Origin: Choristocarpus tenellus KU-1152
Lineage: Eukaryota > Phaeophyceae
Direction of reading: 5' to 3'
DNA length: 48,209 bases
NCBI GenBank assembly: GCA_964200185.2
Contig: CAXNAD020000014.1
Coordinates: forward strand, 1-48,209
Notes under the pieces: generated by a model
What the model saw: the letters and a program-made list of their open reading frames with translations, nothing else
What the model was told of the DNA's origin: nothing
Databases searched by the model: none
Shown: one piece after another, positions 12,301-25,200 of the stretch
Position numbering within the stretch: the first letter of the stretch is position 1
Layout of the letters: each line of letters opens with the position of its first letter
Position numbers and translations under genes: made by a program

Positions 12301-15300
12301 ACACAAGTAATCCCAATGGCTCAATTTAATAAACAAGCTTATTTCATTGGGTCTACTACAGAAATAGACTTTATTCCATCGATCGATCACTTAAAATAAG
12401 CTTGTACCATTGGTCTATAGCACTTTCATAATTTAAAATCATATTGCGATCACAATGACTATCTATTGTTGCAAATCTTAGACATGCAACTACTATGGTG
12501 TCAACAGGGGCAAAATATTATGTGTCGATGATTAACAGCAGTGTTTAAAGGACCCCCAAAAAATTACAGAGGGGAAGCGGAAACAAAGTGACTGTCTGCT
12601 TCTGCTTTGGTCCAAGTTCAACCATGAACTTGGTATGATACCACGGGGGCATGACTGTAAAATGATCTGGACATCAAATTGCCAAATCATGGCATCAGAA
12701 TCCAGATACAAGCAACTGCTGTACTATTACACATCACATTACACCACCAAATGCATTCCTCTCCAAATACATAGATACAATAGCAGCACTGGTCGCCTGC
12801 TATACTTTTACTAGTAATGATTGAGAAGACCACTCCCTAACCCCAAGCCCAACATAAGTAATCAAGATCAAACCCTAACCCCAAGCATACACAATGTTGA
12901 AACAACACACTGCCTACGGTGGGGGAAAAGCAGGAACAACATTGCCGTCCAAAAAACAGAAAAAAAACAAAACAAAACCCTCACAGAGCCCTAACCCTGA
13001 ATAGAAACGGCAATGTCTGCACGTGCTTGAGAGGTTCGGAATTAATAGAAAGCATCAAGCATGCAAATGGCTACAGATCAGGACAGGCCATACACGGCCC
13101 ACAACGTATTCAACCACGGATAGACAGCCACGGAAGGGTAAACACTACGCCGTAACGAAAGGCGTTATTGTTAGGTAGAGCGATATCAAAGTACTGTTAA
13201 TGCCACTCTAAAAGAAAAATCAAGCGGACAGAATCTTAACAAAAATAACAAAAAAAATAAATATATATGGTAAGACTTTACACCTACAGCAACATAAACC
13301 GAAGAGGTAAATGTTGTTGTACTAGAGCTAAGAATTATAGTGAGTCAGAGCAATCGAGAGAGGTAGGTAGCTATGGTTGAATTGTAAGGATGTCGACAAA
13401 TAGGTGCAAAATTCAGTTGTTTTCTTACAAACGTGTTTTAGGAGATTTTGTGAGTCGTTGTTGTGGGAAAAGTTTATAAAAACAGAGAAATAAACGCTCT
13501 GAAGGCGGAACTTAGAACTTCATCCACAAAAATCGGGTGAATCGCAAAAGATCGAAAAACAGACCTGAAATTCAAAGAACCTGGGTGGGTACCTCTCATT
13601 TACTTTGTGTCGCTGGTGACAAAAAAAGTCACTGCTACACCAAGACCAGAAAAAAGAAGAAGAGTGTGATAATAGCAATAATAATATATTAGCATCAACA
13701 CTGTGTGGGTATTCCATTGAAGGAGAGAGATGGGCATGTAAAAAAACGCCTGCGATGACAATTTCCTATCCATGAGGAAAAAAGTGATAACTTTTCATAG
13801 TAGATCTAATATATTGAATTGTACCCTCTACACCAACTTGGAAAAATGTTGTATTGCAGGAAATGAAACAAAAAAATTAAATGACTCTGTGGCATCCTAT
13901 TGGACCGTAAGTGGCTGCATAGTGCTCTGGAAGGCAATGGGATTGCTCTTGGCTAGCATCAACATCAGGCATGGTTGAAAAAAAATGTTTGCACTATCTG
14001 TCACCACACTCAGTACACACTATAGGTCAAATCAAATTGCAACTGACAACCATCAAGTTCTCCCCCACCAGCCACCACGTGTTACAACGTGTTACAAATG
14101 AACATGAGATGAATATACACATGATGCTACATAAAATGAATAGGTATACAATGTAACAAACCTCACCAACTGCAGTATTTCTCCAAGATTATCCAACATC
14201 TCCTGCCTCTTTGCTGCCTTGCCGAACCGAGGCATCTCCTCACGCAGATAGCTGATATCCCCCAACAACCCATAAGACAGAGGCATCAATACCGTATCAC
14301 TTTTTCTTAAGGAGTTTTACAAGAAGTCACAACACACATCGACTCCGAACACAAGAATGAGACAGGTCCCACAAAATTAAAAAAAAGTGACTTGAAGCAC
14401 GTGCCCAGATAAAAGTAGATGGTCATTACGTCATTTAAAGCAAATCGCAAAGGCCACTAAGAAATATTCTAAGAGACTTTACTCCCTGGTGACAATACAT
14501 TATACCTCCCAGTCTATCCCTCACAACGTTGGGGGGATATAGATAATTGATTGTTTAGCTACTTGTGCTTGGACATAATGGACCAGAATTTAGTCCATAT
14601 ATAACTTGGTGGCAATAAACACTACACCATTGAAGTATATACTCATAGTGAATACAAGTCTCCTGTTCAAAATAGTAGCAGTATGTTACTGTTGAACACA
14701 GTAGTTATGTACATGAGTTCTAGAAACATCAACAGTACACCAGGCAGCCACTTCCTACCCACAGCAACACAAACATGCCTGCCAAGGGAATGAAATCGTA
14801 CGGACTCTTGAAACTTTAGTGATCCCCTCAGCTACAAACAATGTATTAACTTGTGAATATCTACATGGTAGGTCTGGAGATTACTCAAGTTTAAACACAA
14901 GCTAATTCTGAGATTTTGATTTGCAAGCTCTTTAGACTTGATTAGGTTTAGCCCAAGGGTTGCTATCCCTCTCACTGTAATCAGGGACTATCTCTTCTCA
15001 GCGGGGCAGCTACTAAAGTGAGGTTGTATATCCTGGCAGGGCGTTAGCTTTTTCACAATTACATAACCATGAGAGGGATCAAATGAACAAAAGTAGCATT
15101 TCCTGAGCTACCAAGAAGGTAGTCAAGTGATCAGGGGATTGCTAAAGTTTCAAAGCTTACCTATCTTGGGATACACAAAAGATAACATAAGGTTTGTGAT
15201 TTAGAATAATTAAATTGAGATACTTCAATCAACCAGAGGATGATCAATATTGTAATACAATTTCCAATTAGTCAACAATCTTGTCATGCATATATATATA

Positions 15301-16237
15301 TATATGCACACTGCATGATTATCCAAAAAAACTCTAGAGTGGTGCTCAACATTTCCTCTCAATCACCTAGCAGCACTCAGTGCTTTATATGCCTTACCTA
15401 CCACATTGTGTGCATGCAGGGACTCAATTGAGTACATTCTCTTTATCGTAGCCGATTCAAAAGTGATAATCATAATTTTGGCTATTTAACAACTTATCCT
15501 AAACGAAAAACTGGAAGATAAATCATCTACAAAGAAGACTGGGATTTTCTTGGTATTTGAATTTTGTATACTGTAAGAGGTAGCAGTATGAGTAAATTAT
15601 TAAAAGGGGATGGCACCAAGCTCTGCAAAAACCGGTTCATTCCTAGCACCATTCGGTGAGAGCTGTTTCTAAGAAGAGAAAAAAAGAGACTGAAGATGCT
15701 GATGACATTGGGGTGGTAAGGATCTTTCCTCTCCCACCAAAAAATCATTCTTTGCCATTTGACAAAATAAGACATTATGCCATCATAATTATTGAAAAAA
15801 ACAAAAATGGCAATGTTTAATTGATGCAAAAGAGTTGCAACTTAACCCTAATCCTAACAGGGGATATAACAGTTCCAACTACAAAAAAGATCAATATTAA
15901 CACAACCACGGTTTACAAAATAAACAGTATTCTGAGTGGGATTTGAACCTCTTACTGTTTGAGGCTTCTGTCACCCATGAGTACACCCTGAGTATAAAAC
16001 CACCTCCTACGACCTCATCCCTAAAGGTGGGAGGGAGGACCAACAATATACTGACAATAGCACCTTCCAGTGACACCCAACACCAAGAGCAGTTATTAAC
16101 AAGTAATTAACTCTAACCTTAAGACTTTTCAATAAATAAAAATTATACAGTGTTTACTACAGTATACAATGGCCCTTCAACTACTGCACCTACTAAATAA
16201 AAACAATACTTGAGGGGAGAAATATTGAGAAAATTCA

Positions 16238-16277
<40 letters not shown>

Positions 16278-19200
16278 GGTTAAAAATCACTCACCAGACA
16301 ACGTCGTGGATTCAATTATCAGTGGCACTGTGATTACATCCTCTGGTTTGTCAGAGTCACGTCATGGGGCATTACCTTCCTTACATACAAACTAATGACC
16401 AAGAGTATGCTGAAAGGATAGGAGAGGTAAGTTGTAGGTTTGACAAATGAAGGGCTGGCAGATCCCAATACAATATCAGCAAGGCATAAACACAAGTTTT
16501 AGACAAGCAGATGGATGAGTATATCGAACCCACAGGTCAGGTCAGTCCAGGCATAAGTGCATACAAAGCCAAAACAATATCGAAATCAATGGCATTACAG
16601 ATGTGAACCAAGAGAGTTTGCGAATTACAAATATACTTGATTACTACTATTAATTTATATAATTGACTACCATTATTGATATATATATATATATATATAT
16701 ATAATTGATTACTATTATTAATTTATATACTTGATTACTATTATTGATTTATATAATTGACTCAGCTATTGATTTTAGGTTATGGTGCACAGCTGGCGAG
16801 CAGTGCAGTCATGAGAAGATAGGGTCCCCTGACTTGTGAGGGTATCCCACCAGAGGCGAAGAATACAAACAAGAACTCATGGAGGCGTGTGCACACGCAG
16901 GTGACGCTTGGAACAACAGAAAAAAATGGTCTGAAAATATTGGGTTATCAGCTACCATAATTGATCAAGTGCTACTGATTGTAATTTGCACTATTTCACA
17001 ACTCTACATGGTGATAATAGTAACAATGATTCTTGGAGTACGATGTTGGTAGTAAACACAAATTATGGTAAAATCTCATGCTGGTGGTACATACAAGGCA
17101 AGGTGGCTTGAGTACTCCATTTAAAGTGAGTGTGTCAAGACACTTTTTTTAAGGTCCAATTTTTTTTTTTTTTAATACAGTGCTTGTAAAATACATTCCG
17201 TACCTGGATATTGTAGGTATTGTTGAAACTGAAGTCAATGCCACCATAAAGACCACTTCTGATCAATCGAATACACTTCTTGAAATTCAAAGTACATGAC
17301 TCTTGCTGACCCAGATAGCGGATTTGAGGGCATTTTAAGTGCTTTTACAGCATGTATACTACACTCAGTGCCCTTCCAATCTGCAAAAATAAATAAATAC
17401 ACAATCTACACAAAATAGATGTTGCCAAACAATGAAAAGGCAAAATATTATTATATGCCCATAAGAACAGCTCCTTGGGTCAATACAATTTACTACGACA
17501 GCATCATTCAAGGTCTGCCTCATGTGGTGAGTGCAGCAAACCACTGTTCCTTGGTACAACCTGGCTGTATCAGTACCAGTACCAGTACCAGTACCAGTAC
17601 CAGTACCAGTACCCCCCACACAGTACCAATAAGCGATAGTCATTGGTTCAGTTACAATGGGACACCACTACACTACTAAAACCGGACAAACAGGCATCAG
17701 ATTTTACAAAGGGGGAGTTAACAACCTGTTTGGAATGGCTTAACTCAACAAGCAAGAAAGAAACAAGGCACACACAGTACGTAGAGAAGTTATTGTAGTG
17801 TATAATAATAGCAACAACAAAAAAAAATGATGACCATGACAACAACTACACATACACACCTTAAGATGCACGCCTCGGTCTTAACCATCTTGGTACGTTT
17901 AATAACCCCATTGATCTTGCGAATTGCAGAAAGCCTCGGAAGATTGACCAACTCTTGGGTGAGTGAGTCCTGATCTGCCTCGAAGAGGCGGTGGTGAGCC
18001 TGGCATCAACAAACATGCGACAAAAACGTTATTGTTATTGTTAGGAAGTCAATTCAACAGCCAGTGCAAAGGTGCTCTGGTCCCACTGGTAACGCTACAT
18101 GTAAAACTCGACAAGGGTGCTTCAATCCACTGTAAACACACCTCTACAAAATGCAACCCAAACCCTCAAACCAAAACGCGTGTCCAGATATGAGCCATGA
18201 AACGTTTTTTCATCCCAAATGTCACCATCGTTTTCTCATAGCAATATACCTAATATATCAAAATAGACTTCACAGTATTTCTATCTGCTTCCTGTGTACT
18301 GAATACTTGATTAATAACTTGCTGATTAATGGAGTTTACTAAAACGGACACATAGAACATACTATGGTATTGTTCAACCAAGAACAGTACATCTTTCTAA
18401 TACTAAAATGAAAATCAAACTACTCTAATATATCCAAACATGAAAATCTTAACTCCACCAGACTCCTCTCTCTCTCTAAAGAAACATCCGCAACAGTTCT
18501 CGCTTATTCTTTCAAAACAAGAACAAATACACACAACCTATCACTACAGGGCACAGAAAGTAGAACTGAAGATTAACTTTGTGACTCTTGATGGAAGAGA
18601 GAGTGTCTGCAAATGCAGATATTCATTCTTTCCCTGCCATGAGAGGGAATAGGAAATTGTAATTAGAAATGGGAAGTGGGATACTTTGAAAAACCCAAAC
18701 CCATGAAAAATAATACAAATGTTAAAAAAGCAAAACAAGTTAGGACTACTATTGTGATATAGCAGGTATAATGTGTTAATATGCCTCACCTAGTAATACT
18801 ACTACTACTACTGCTAAACTATTACCGGTGGGCATCAAAATCGGTTTCTAGGGCGTTTAACTTTTTTCACTCTTGCAAGGGACAAAATTTCATTTTGCAA
18901 GTCACTCTTCACCACATCACTATTGGAGCCCTCAAAATCTATTGAGGGTGAGTATTGCATCGGAAAGATCAGGATGTTGGCATCCCACAAGGATACTTTT
19001 CATTCTGCAAGGGAGAAACATATCCCAGAGGTTGTACAGATGTGCCTAGAGGTCAGTTGGGAGACTGACTGATCGAGTTGGGAACAATCTTGACTTGATG
19101 ACATCCAATGAAGCAACAGATCCTTCCGTGTGGTAGCTGAGAACCTTGATTTAAGGGAATTACCACTGTTCAAAGTCGTTCATGAGATACCAGTGATCCT

Positions 19201-22200
19201 TCACAGGGTTATCACAATTGGGGTTCTGATGACTTTGCAACAGCCTGGATCATGGGAAGCGCAACCTTGGAAAGAACGTGAGCAAAGGGAAAAATGTGTG
19301 AAAGGGTAAGAACATGAAGGCTGAGTTGCTAGCTTTAAGTGTCTAGAGGAACAAGGTGAAGCTGAAGAAAACTGAATAGGATCAAGAGAGTGACCTGACG
19401 GAGGAGACCCTCATTTCTCTCCCTTGGATAGAGGACGACGAAGGGTGATATCCCCTAAGTGATAAGAGATTGAGGAGGATGTAGAAGAGAGTGATGGAGA
19501 GCAGGAGGAAGAGGATGGAGAGATGGCAGCCTGTGTAGAGATTAAAAGGAATAATGATCCTGAGCGAGCTCAAAACACTTCAATGCTTCATTCCTTCAGC
19601 AGTCCAAACATCCAATGAACATCAAGACCTCAAAGGCAGTCCCACACAGTCACATGCTGGGGTACAAATAATTTAGTGTCTACCATGACCAAAATGAACC
19701 AAATACTTGGGCTCTCTTTGAGTTTTCATACCTTACATGTTAAATTCCTGAAAATACTATACTGCCACCCAAACAGTAAATCCTCTATATCTTGAGTCCT
19801 GTACCACTCCAATCAGCACCACCTATACCCACACAAGTGTCTTAACATAAGCTTTCTCCCAGAATATGCTTCTCACCTAACACAAAAAAGGCTTCTTTTG
19901 CCGATGATGTGTAATTTCTACCCCATCCCAACAATCTCAAAACACCTACAATAGCCTCATACCTTGTGCTACCTATTGAAATTCAACTTCCCAAATATAC
20001 CAGCAGGTGCCTGCTGCCCTGAAGCTTTCACCTCATACACATTTAATCTGATTTGGGCAAGAAGTGCAAACGTTGCGACCACATTTCTTCTATCAGTTCC
20101 TTCCTACTATTTCCCCAAATAATAAAAAAGAGATGAAATTCCTGATTGCGACCCCCCCCCCAAAAAAAACCCCATAACAAAACCTAAAAACAAAAGAGAA
20201 TGAAAAAATTCTGTATGTGACACCGACAAGACCCAGCGAGCAAAGTAATATATATATATATATATTCTTAGGGTATCTCCAGTACTATTTGTAATACTGT
20301 AGTGTATTGGGTCTCGTATACTCATGTGTCAAGAATCGTACACAAGAGATGGCGCTCCACTTCTCAATGTCCACTTATGTAAGCGGTCTCTTCATCAGAT
20401 CCTCAAAAACTGTTGTTTTGTTTCAGACTTGGAAAGCAGGTCAGAGGAACACCTCCACTGGAAACCTCTCAGGGTTAGGGTTAGCCTCTGTTTGAGAGTC
20501 CTTGCCATTTGTGTTGTGAAGTACGGTTACTGAATTGCTACGATTCGATACAAGCACAACTATCATCTCAACCAAATTGAGTGGCAGCTTCCGATTGGTT
20601 CATTCTTGCATTGCAGTTTCCATCTGACTGGCCTACTGGAACAGTGGTACATCAATGCTTCACAACTGCACTCCTTGTTCATAGATTGTACATATATTAC
20701 TTTTGCATTGTGGAAGTACTTTATCCAAAGTTCACAGGACCGATTTTTCTTCTTCTTTGGCTTCAACACCATCAACGTACTGATAACAACAAAACAACCC
20801 CAACCCTAATCCTAACAAGGATATGATGCACTCATTTACCAGTAGTAACAGATACCCCTCGAAAGGAAAAAATGTACGCCAATCGAATAGCCCAAACGGA
20901 AAAACTAAACCAATAGGACAATCGTACTTACATTGTGCTTCAACTCTTGGTCCCAGAAGCTGCCAACGTAGACCCTGACAACTTCAGGGTTGTTGAAGAC
21001 CTTACCCATGGACCACATCAGAGAACCGTACACCTATACATCATAGGCAATCCAGGGAGGGTACCATCATATTTGGAACACAGCAAAAAAAATACTTACA
21101 AACATGGCAATAACACAGTTTCAGATAGTCATAAATATAGTATAAACATCATAGTCAAGACCTTGATAGGTGTTAGCATCTGTAAAGTGTACTCTTAACT
21201 CCAACTTAGATCATCATCCCTCTAGCATTGTCCACAAATAAATAGGAGTCACAAGGTGTGTACGCATGCTTCATGTTCTACATTTACTTCATCGTCATAT
21301 TCAGTTGGGATGCAACCACCTCACCAATACTGTTTACTAATACTGTCTGCTGTGGTAAAAAAAAAGCAGACAATGTACAAATGGACAGCATTCTACTCAA
21401 AGTACACCTATGCATGTATCTTATCTATTATCAGGATCTTCAAATTTATCTGAGGGTACCGTCTTACTTCTACATCATGATTATTACATAACTATCTTCA
21501 CAATAGTCTGACAGGTCTCAGACCTAGGTCAACCAACAAGTTAGCGCAGAGGAGAAAAAAAGTAAAATAAAATGTGAAGTACAAACAAAGCAAAAAATAT
21601 GAAAAACTCAACGGAAGTGGTGAGAGAGTTCCTGTCACTGCATTACGCATACAGAGAGTAACCCCAACCCTAACCCCAACCCTAATACGCACTAAACACC
21701 AACCGGGGGAGAAGAGACCGTCATCCACACCATCAGCACTACCAGTGTACAAGGTAAAACATCAGGGGCTTAACAATCAATTCTACTAATACAATCCATA
21801 TTGCATCATCAACCAAAGTGTTGTGATCCATGGCACTCTGGATTATCATTTTTTTTCCCTATTTTAGACACGGCATTACTGTGTGTTTTGAAGTAGAGTT
21901 GGGCTTAGATGAATGTAAAATACGGCTGTGACAGAAATAGCCAACACCATACTATCTATACCTTACACTGTCCTAGATATACCTCACACTGTCATATCAA
22001 CCCACCAATCCTCTCACCAAAATTAGTTGGCACCGTCTCTAATCTGTAATAGTTTATCAAGAAGGAAGTGCCTTTTTAAAATATTGGAGTCCTGGTTGAA
22101 TCTTCGGGTATCATGTCAGTCTCAAACAAAAAACTAAACATCAATCGACAAGACAATGAAAGCTAAAGCATATCCCCAACTCTAACCCTTGCAGACAAAT

Positions 22201-25200
22201 TACACTTGTGAATAATCCAAGCAAAATTAGCAGAACCTGTGATATCTTCCTAGCAATAGCAATAGTACTACTTGCATGCGTTTGCAGAAAAAGATATTGA
22301 AAATGTCAGTGTACTACATGAATCTCATGATTAAATATTGTCAGCAAGGACCATTTCTTTCCCTCTCACCCTCATGAGCTTGGCCCTGTCGATCTGATCA
22401 GCCTTGTTGAGAACAATCCTAACCTTGTCCTGATAATCCACAAGGCGTGCGAGGATCTGACTTGGGGGTTAGGGCTATAGTTTGCACTTGGTTTTACACT
22501 TGGATAGTAACAGATTCTTGGATCAGAGTTGGAGTTACAGTTCGTATCAGCAAAATAAATAGGATAATAAAAATATACTGTATGACTACAACTATAAAGC
22601 CTGTTCATGGTATTTTCAGCAAAGCTTGGAACACCCCTGATCTGCCACATTTTTGGTCAGCAGAAATCTGGGACTTGTTGGACTATCATATACAGCATTT
22701 AGATGATAGAGTTAGGTTTAGAAATGAGGTCATTCACAGAGTGCACAGTAATAGTTGATTCAATTAACTTGAGTGAATAAAAAAATACTGCAAACATGGG
22801 AACCTGATTGGGGCAGGGCGGACTAGATTTTATTCCTCCATATTTTATTTCTTTCTTTCTAACATCCAACTCCCTCTCCCAATGCCTTGTTACTATTAAG
22901 CGAATGTCCTTGGAGGCTTAACAGGCTTGCTGTGGAAACTTGATTGATCAATAAAGTGTGCTTCAACCAAGCCAGTAGGTTGCACTCACCAAGAAAAGAC
23001 CTACCGTGCCCTACATAAACATTATCATAAACATTATCAGTATGTTTCGATTCTTATCGCAAGTGCATTGATACGTTTTCTAACAGTCCAAAATACTACC
23101 ACTCTTGAGAAAATAACTTCAACCCAAGTAGGTTTCGAGGTAAAAGGATACGAGGGAGGTTGACATTTGGGAACAAAGCCTCCACACAATTGGCTGCATG
23201 TAGGCAGGGCCTACCTTGCCCTAGCTGTAACAAGAACCCAACCTCAACCAATAGACAACAGACCGATGCCAGCACTAAATGCACACACCCTCTTGTGACC
23301 ACAGAGCAAAAGTCCAACAATACACGTACACCCAAAGCACAATTTGTTTTACAAAAGTTGACCATTTCAACCAGCATACTGAAGTCCTATTTCAAGGCCT
23401 CTGTCAAAAGCCGCAGCTAACCTAGCTGGAAACACCATCATACTTACAAACAGATAACAAAAAAAAAATGCAACGGATTAGACTCCATTCTCTGCCTCTA
23501 ATCCAACCCTCGACTCTCTTCAAGACAGCACTATCGCCAATCGATTCCATGTTTATACCTCTCAAAAAAAGTCATTGTACAGAAAAAAAACAAAAAGTAC
23601 AGCTATTAGTATCACTACCATTATACAATCTTCAGATGGGGATGTGATATCATAGAGGAGGTAAAAAAAAACTCACGGTGGATAAGTGGAAATCAATCAA
23701 TACACGTAGGTCCTATCACTGCACAAGCCACTATTAATAGCACCCAGAATCAAACACATCTACTTAACATCACCAGAATCAAACATTAGTACCACAGTAA
23801 AATAGCACCAGTACCTCCATGAGCTCATCGCTGACGTCAAGCTTGTGGGCATCAAATAGGAGCAGGATCATGTCTGATCTGTCCCCAAACCAACGGGCAA
23901 CCTTTTCATGACATATTGCACACAATAGAGCACAGAACAGCCAAGAAAGAACAGAAGGGGGATGGGATGGGATGGGATGGGGTGTACATTCTAAAAACAA
24001 CGATTTCCTTTCAAGTAGTGATTCAATATCAAAAACCATTTAAAAGCGAAATCAACAAATAAGAATATTAAATAATAAAAAAAAAGCCACAAACAGATAA
24101 TGTTCATGTTAGTTCTTACAATACAAGCTAAGAGAGCAGGCAAGAAGAAATGCGATACAAGTGTAAAAACAATATCCAGTAGATACTGTACCCATACATG
24201 TCAAAGCTACAAGGTACTTGAGTGTTGCCCATTAAGAAGCGAGCCTACCCTTGACCCTAGAAAAAACTCGTACAACCTACAATATCAACCTAAAACTCTG
24301 CTAATATTAAATGCACCAGTCAAATTGTATTATCATAGTATCGTGAGGGATTGATTGGAAAAAACAGTCTTTAGAACTTCGATTCATCAAAAATAATATT
24401 GACACAGTTGGAGATAAACAAGGTTGAAGGTAAATCATGCCTCCCATGTCAATACCAACATACCCTTGTGATACAACCAACCATGCTGCACTAGGCAGTA
24501 CCAAAACACCATTATGATACTTTGTTACACCAACCAAGAAACAAAACATTTAACTACCAAAAGTGAACAAAATTAAACGTTACAAGACACACCAAAAACA
24601 CCAACACACCATGCGTGCTGTGATAATTCTAATGTTCTACCACTTTGCAAGGGTTAGGGTTAGGGATATTCGAGAGTGTGCAAGAAGCCGTTTACAATAA
24701 CAATATTGGGTTGTACCTTTTAAGATCATATCGAAATCCTAGTCAATCAGTATTCATTTTATTATTATTTTCTGTCGAATCAGTCTGGGGCTTATCCCAA
24801 CCCGTGGTTAGAGGAACTACACACTCCTTCCCTTCTCACACCAACTATTGTTGCACCATGACCAATTGTACTGCCTATATTCACGCCTTCCTTCTCAGTG
24901 TTTGTTCATCGCTCCCGCCACTTGTCGCTCTGTCTCCTCCCTCAAATCTTCTCCTCGATCCACCCTAAGTTTCCACCCTGATCTTAGTCTGTTATTTCTG
25001 TGGTACAGCCACAGATGTTGAGTAGTACGGATGCCTTAATCCGTTGAGGTTGCCAACAAACGGTCCTTTGTTGTTTCCATGTTGATTTCAATAATCAATA
25101 TCATATTTTGATTTCAATAATCAATACTACATGTTGATTTCAATAGTCAATACCATATTTTCATGAAACGAAGCTTGATGTTGACAGGTCTCAAAACCCA

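Noticed and set aside
15920-15990. tRNA-like B box (GGTTCAAATCC on the minus strand)
   Set aside because: No convincing A box, acceptor stem or anticodon arm around it, so not called as a tRNA or a tRNA-derived SINE.
17365-17679. Open frames with Ser-Thr or Gly-Thr repeats on both strands
   Set aside because: They come from the (CAGTAC)7 microsatellite, which cannot produce a stop in these frames; no other coding evidence.
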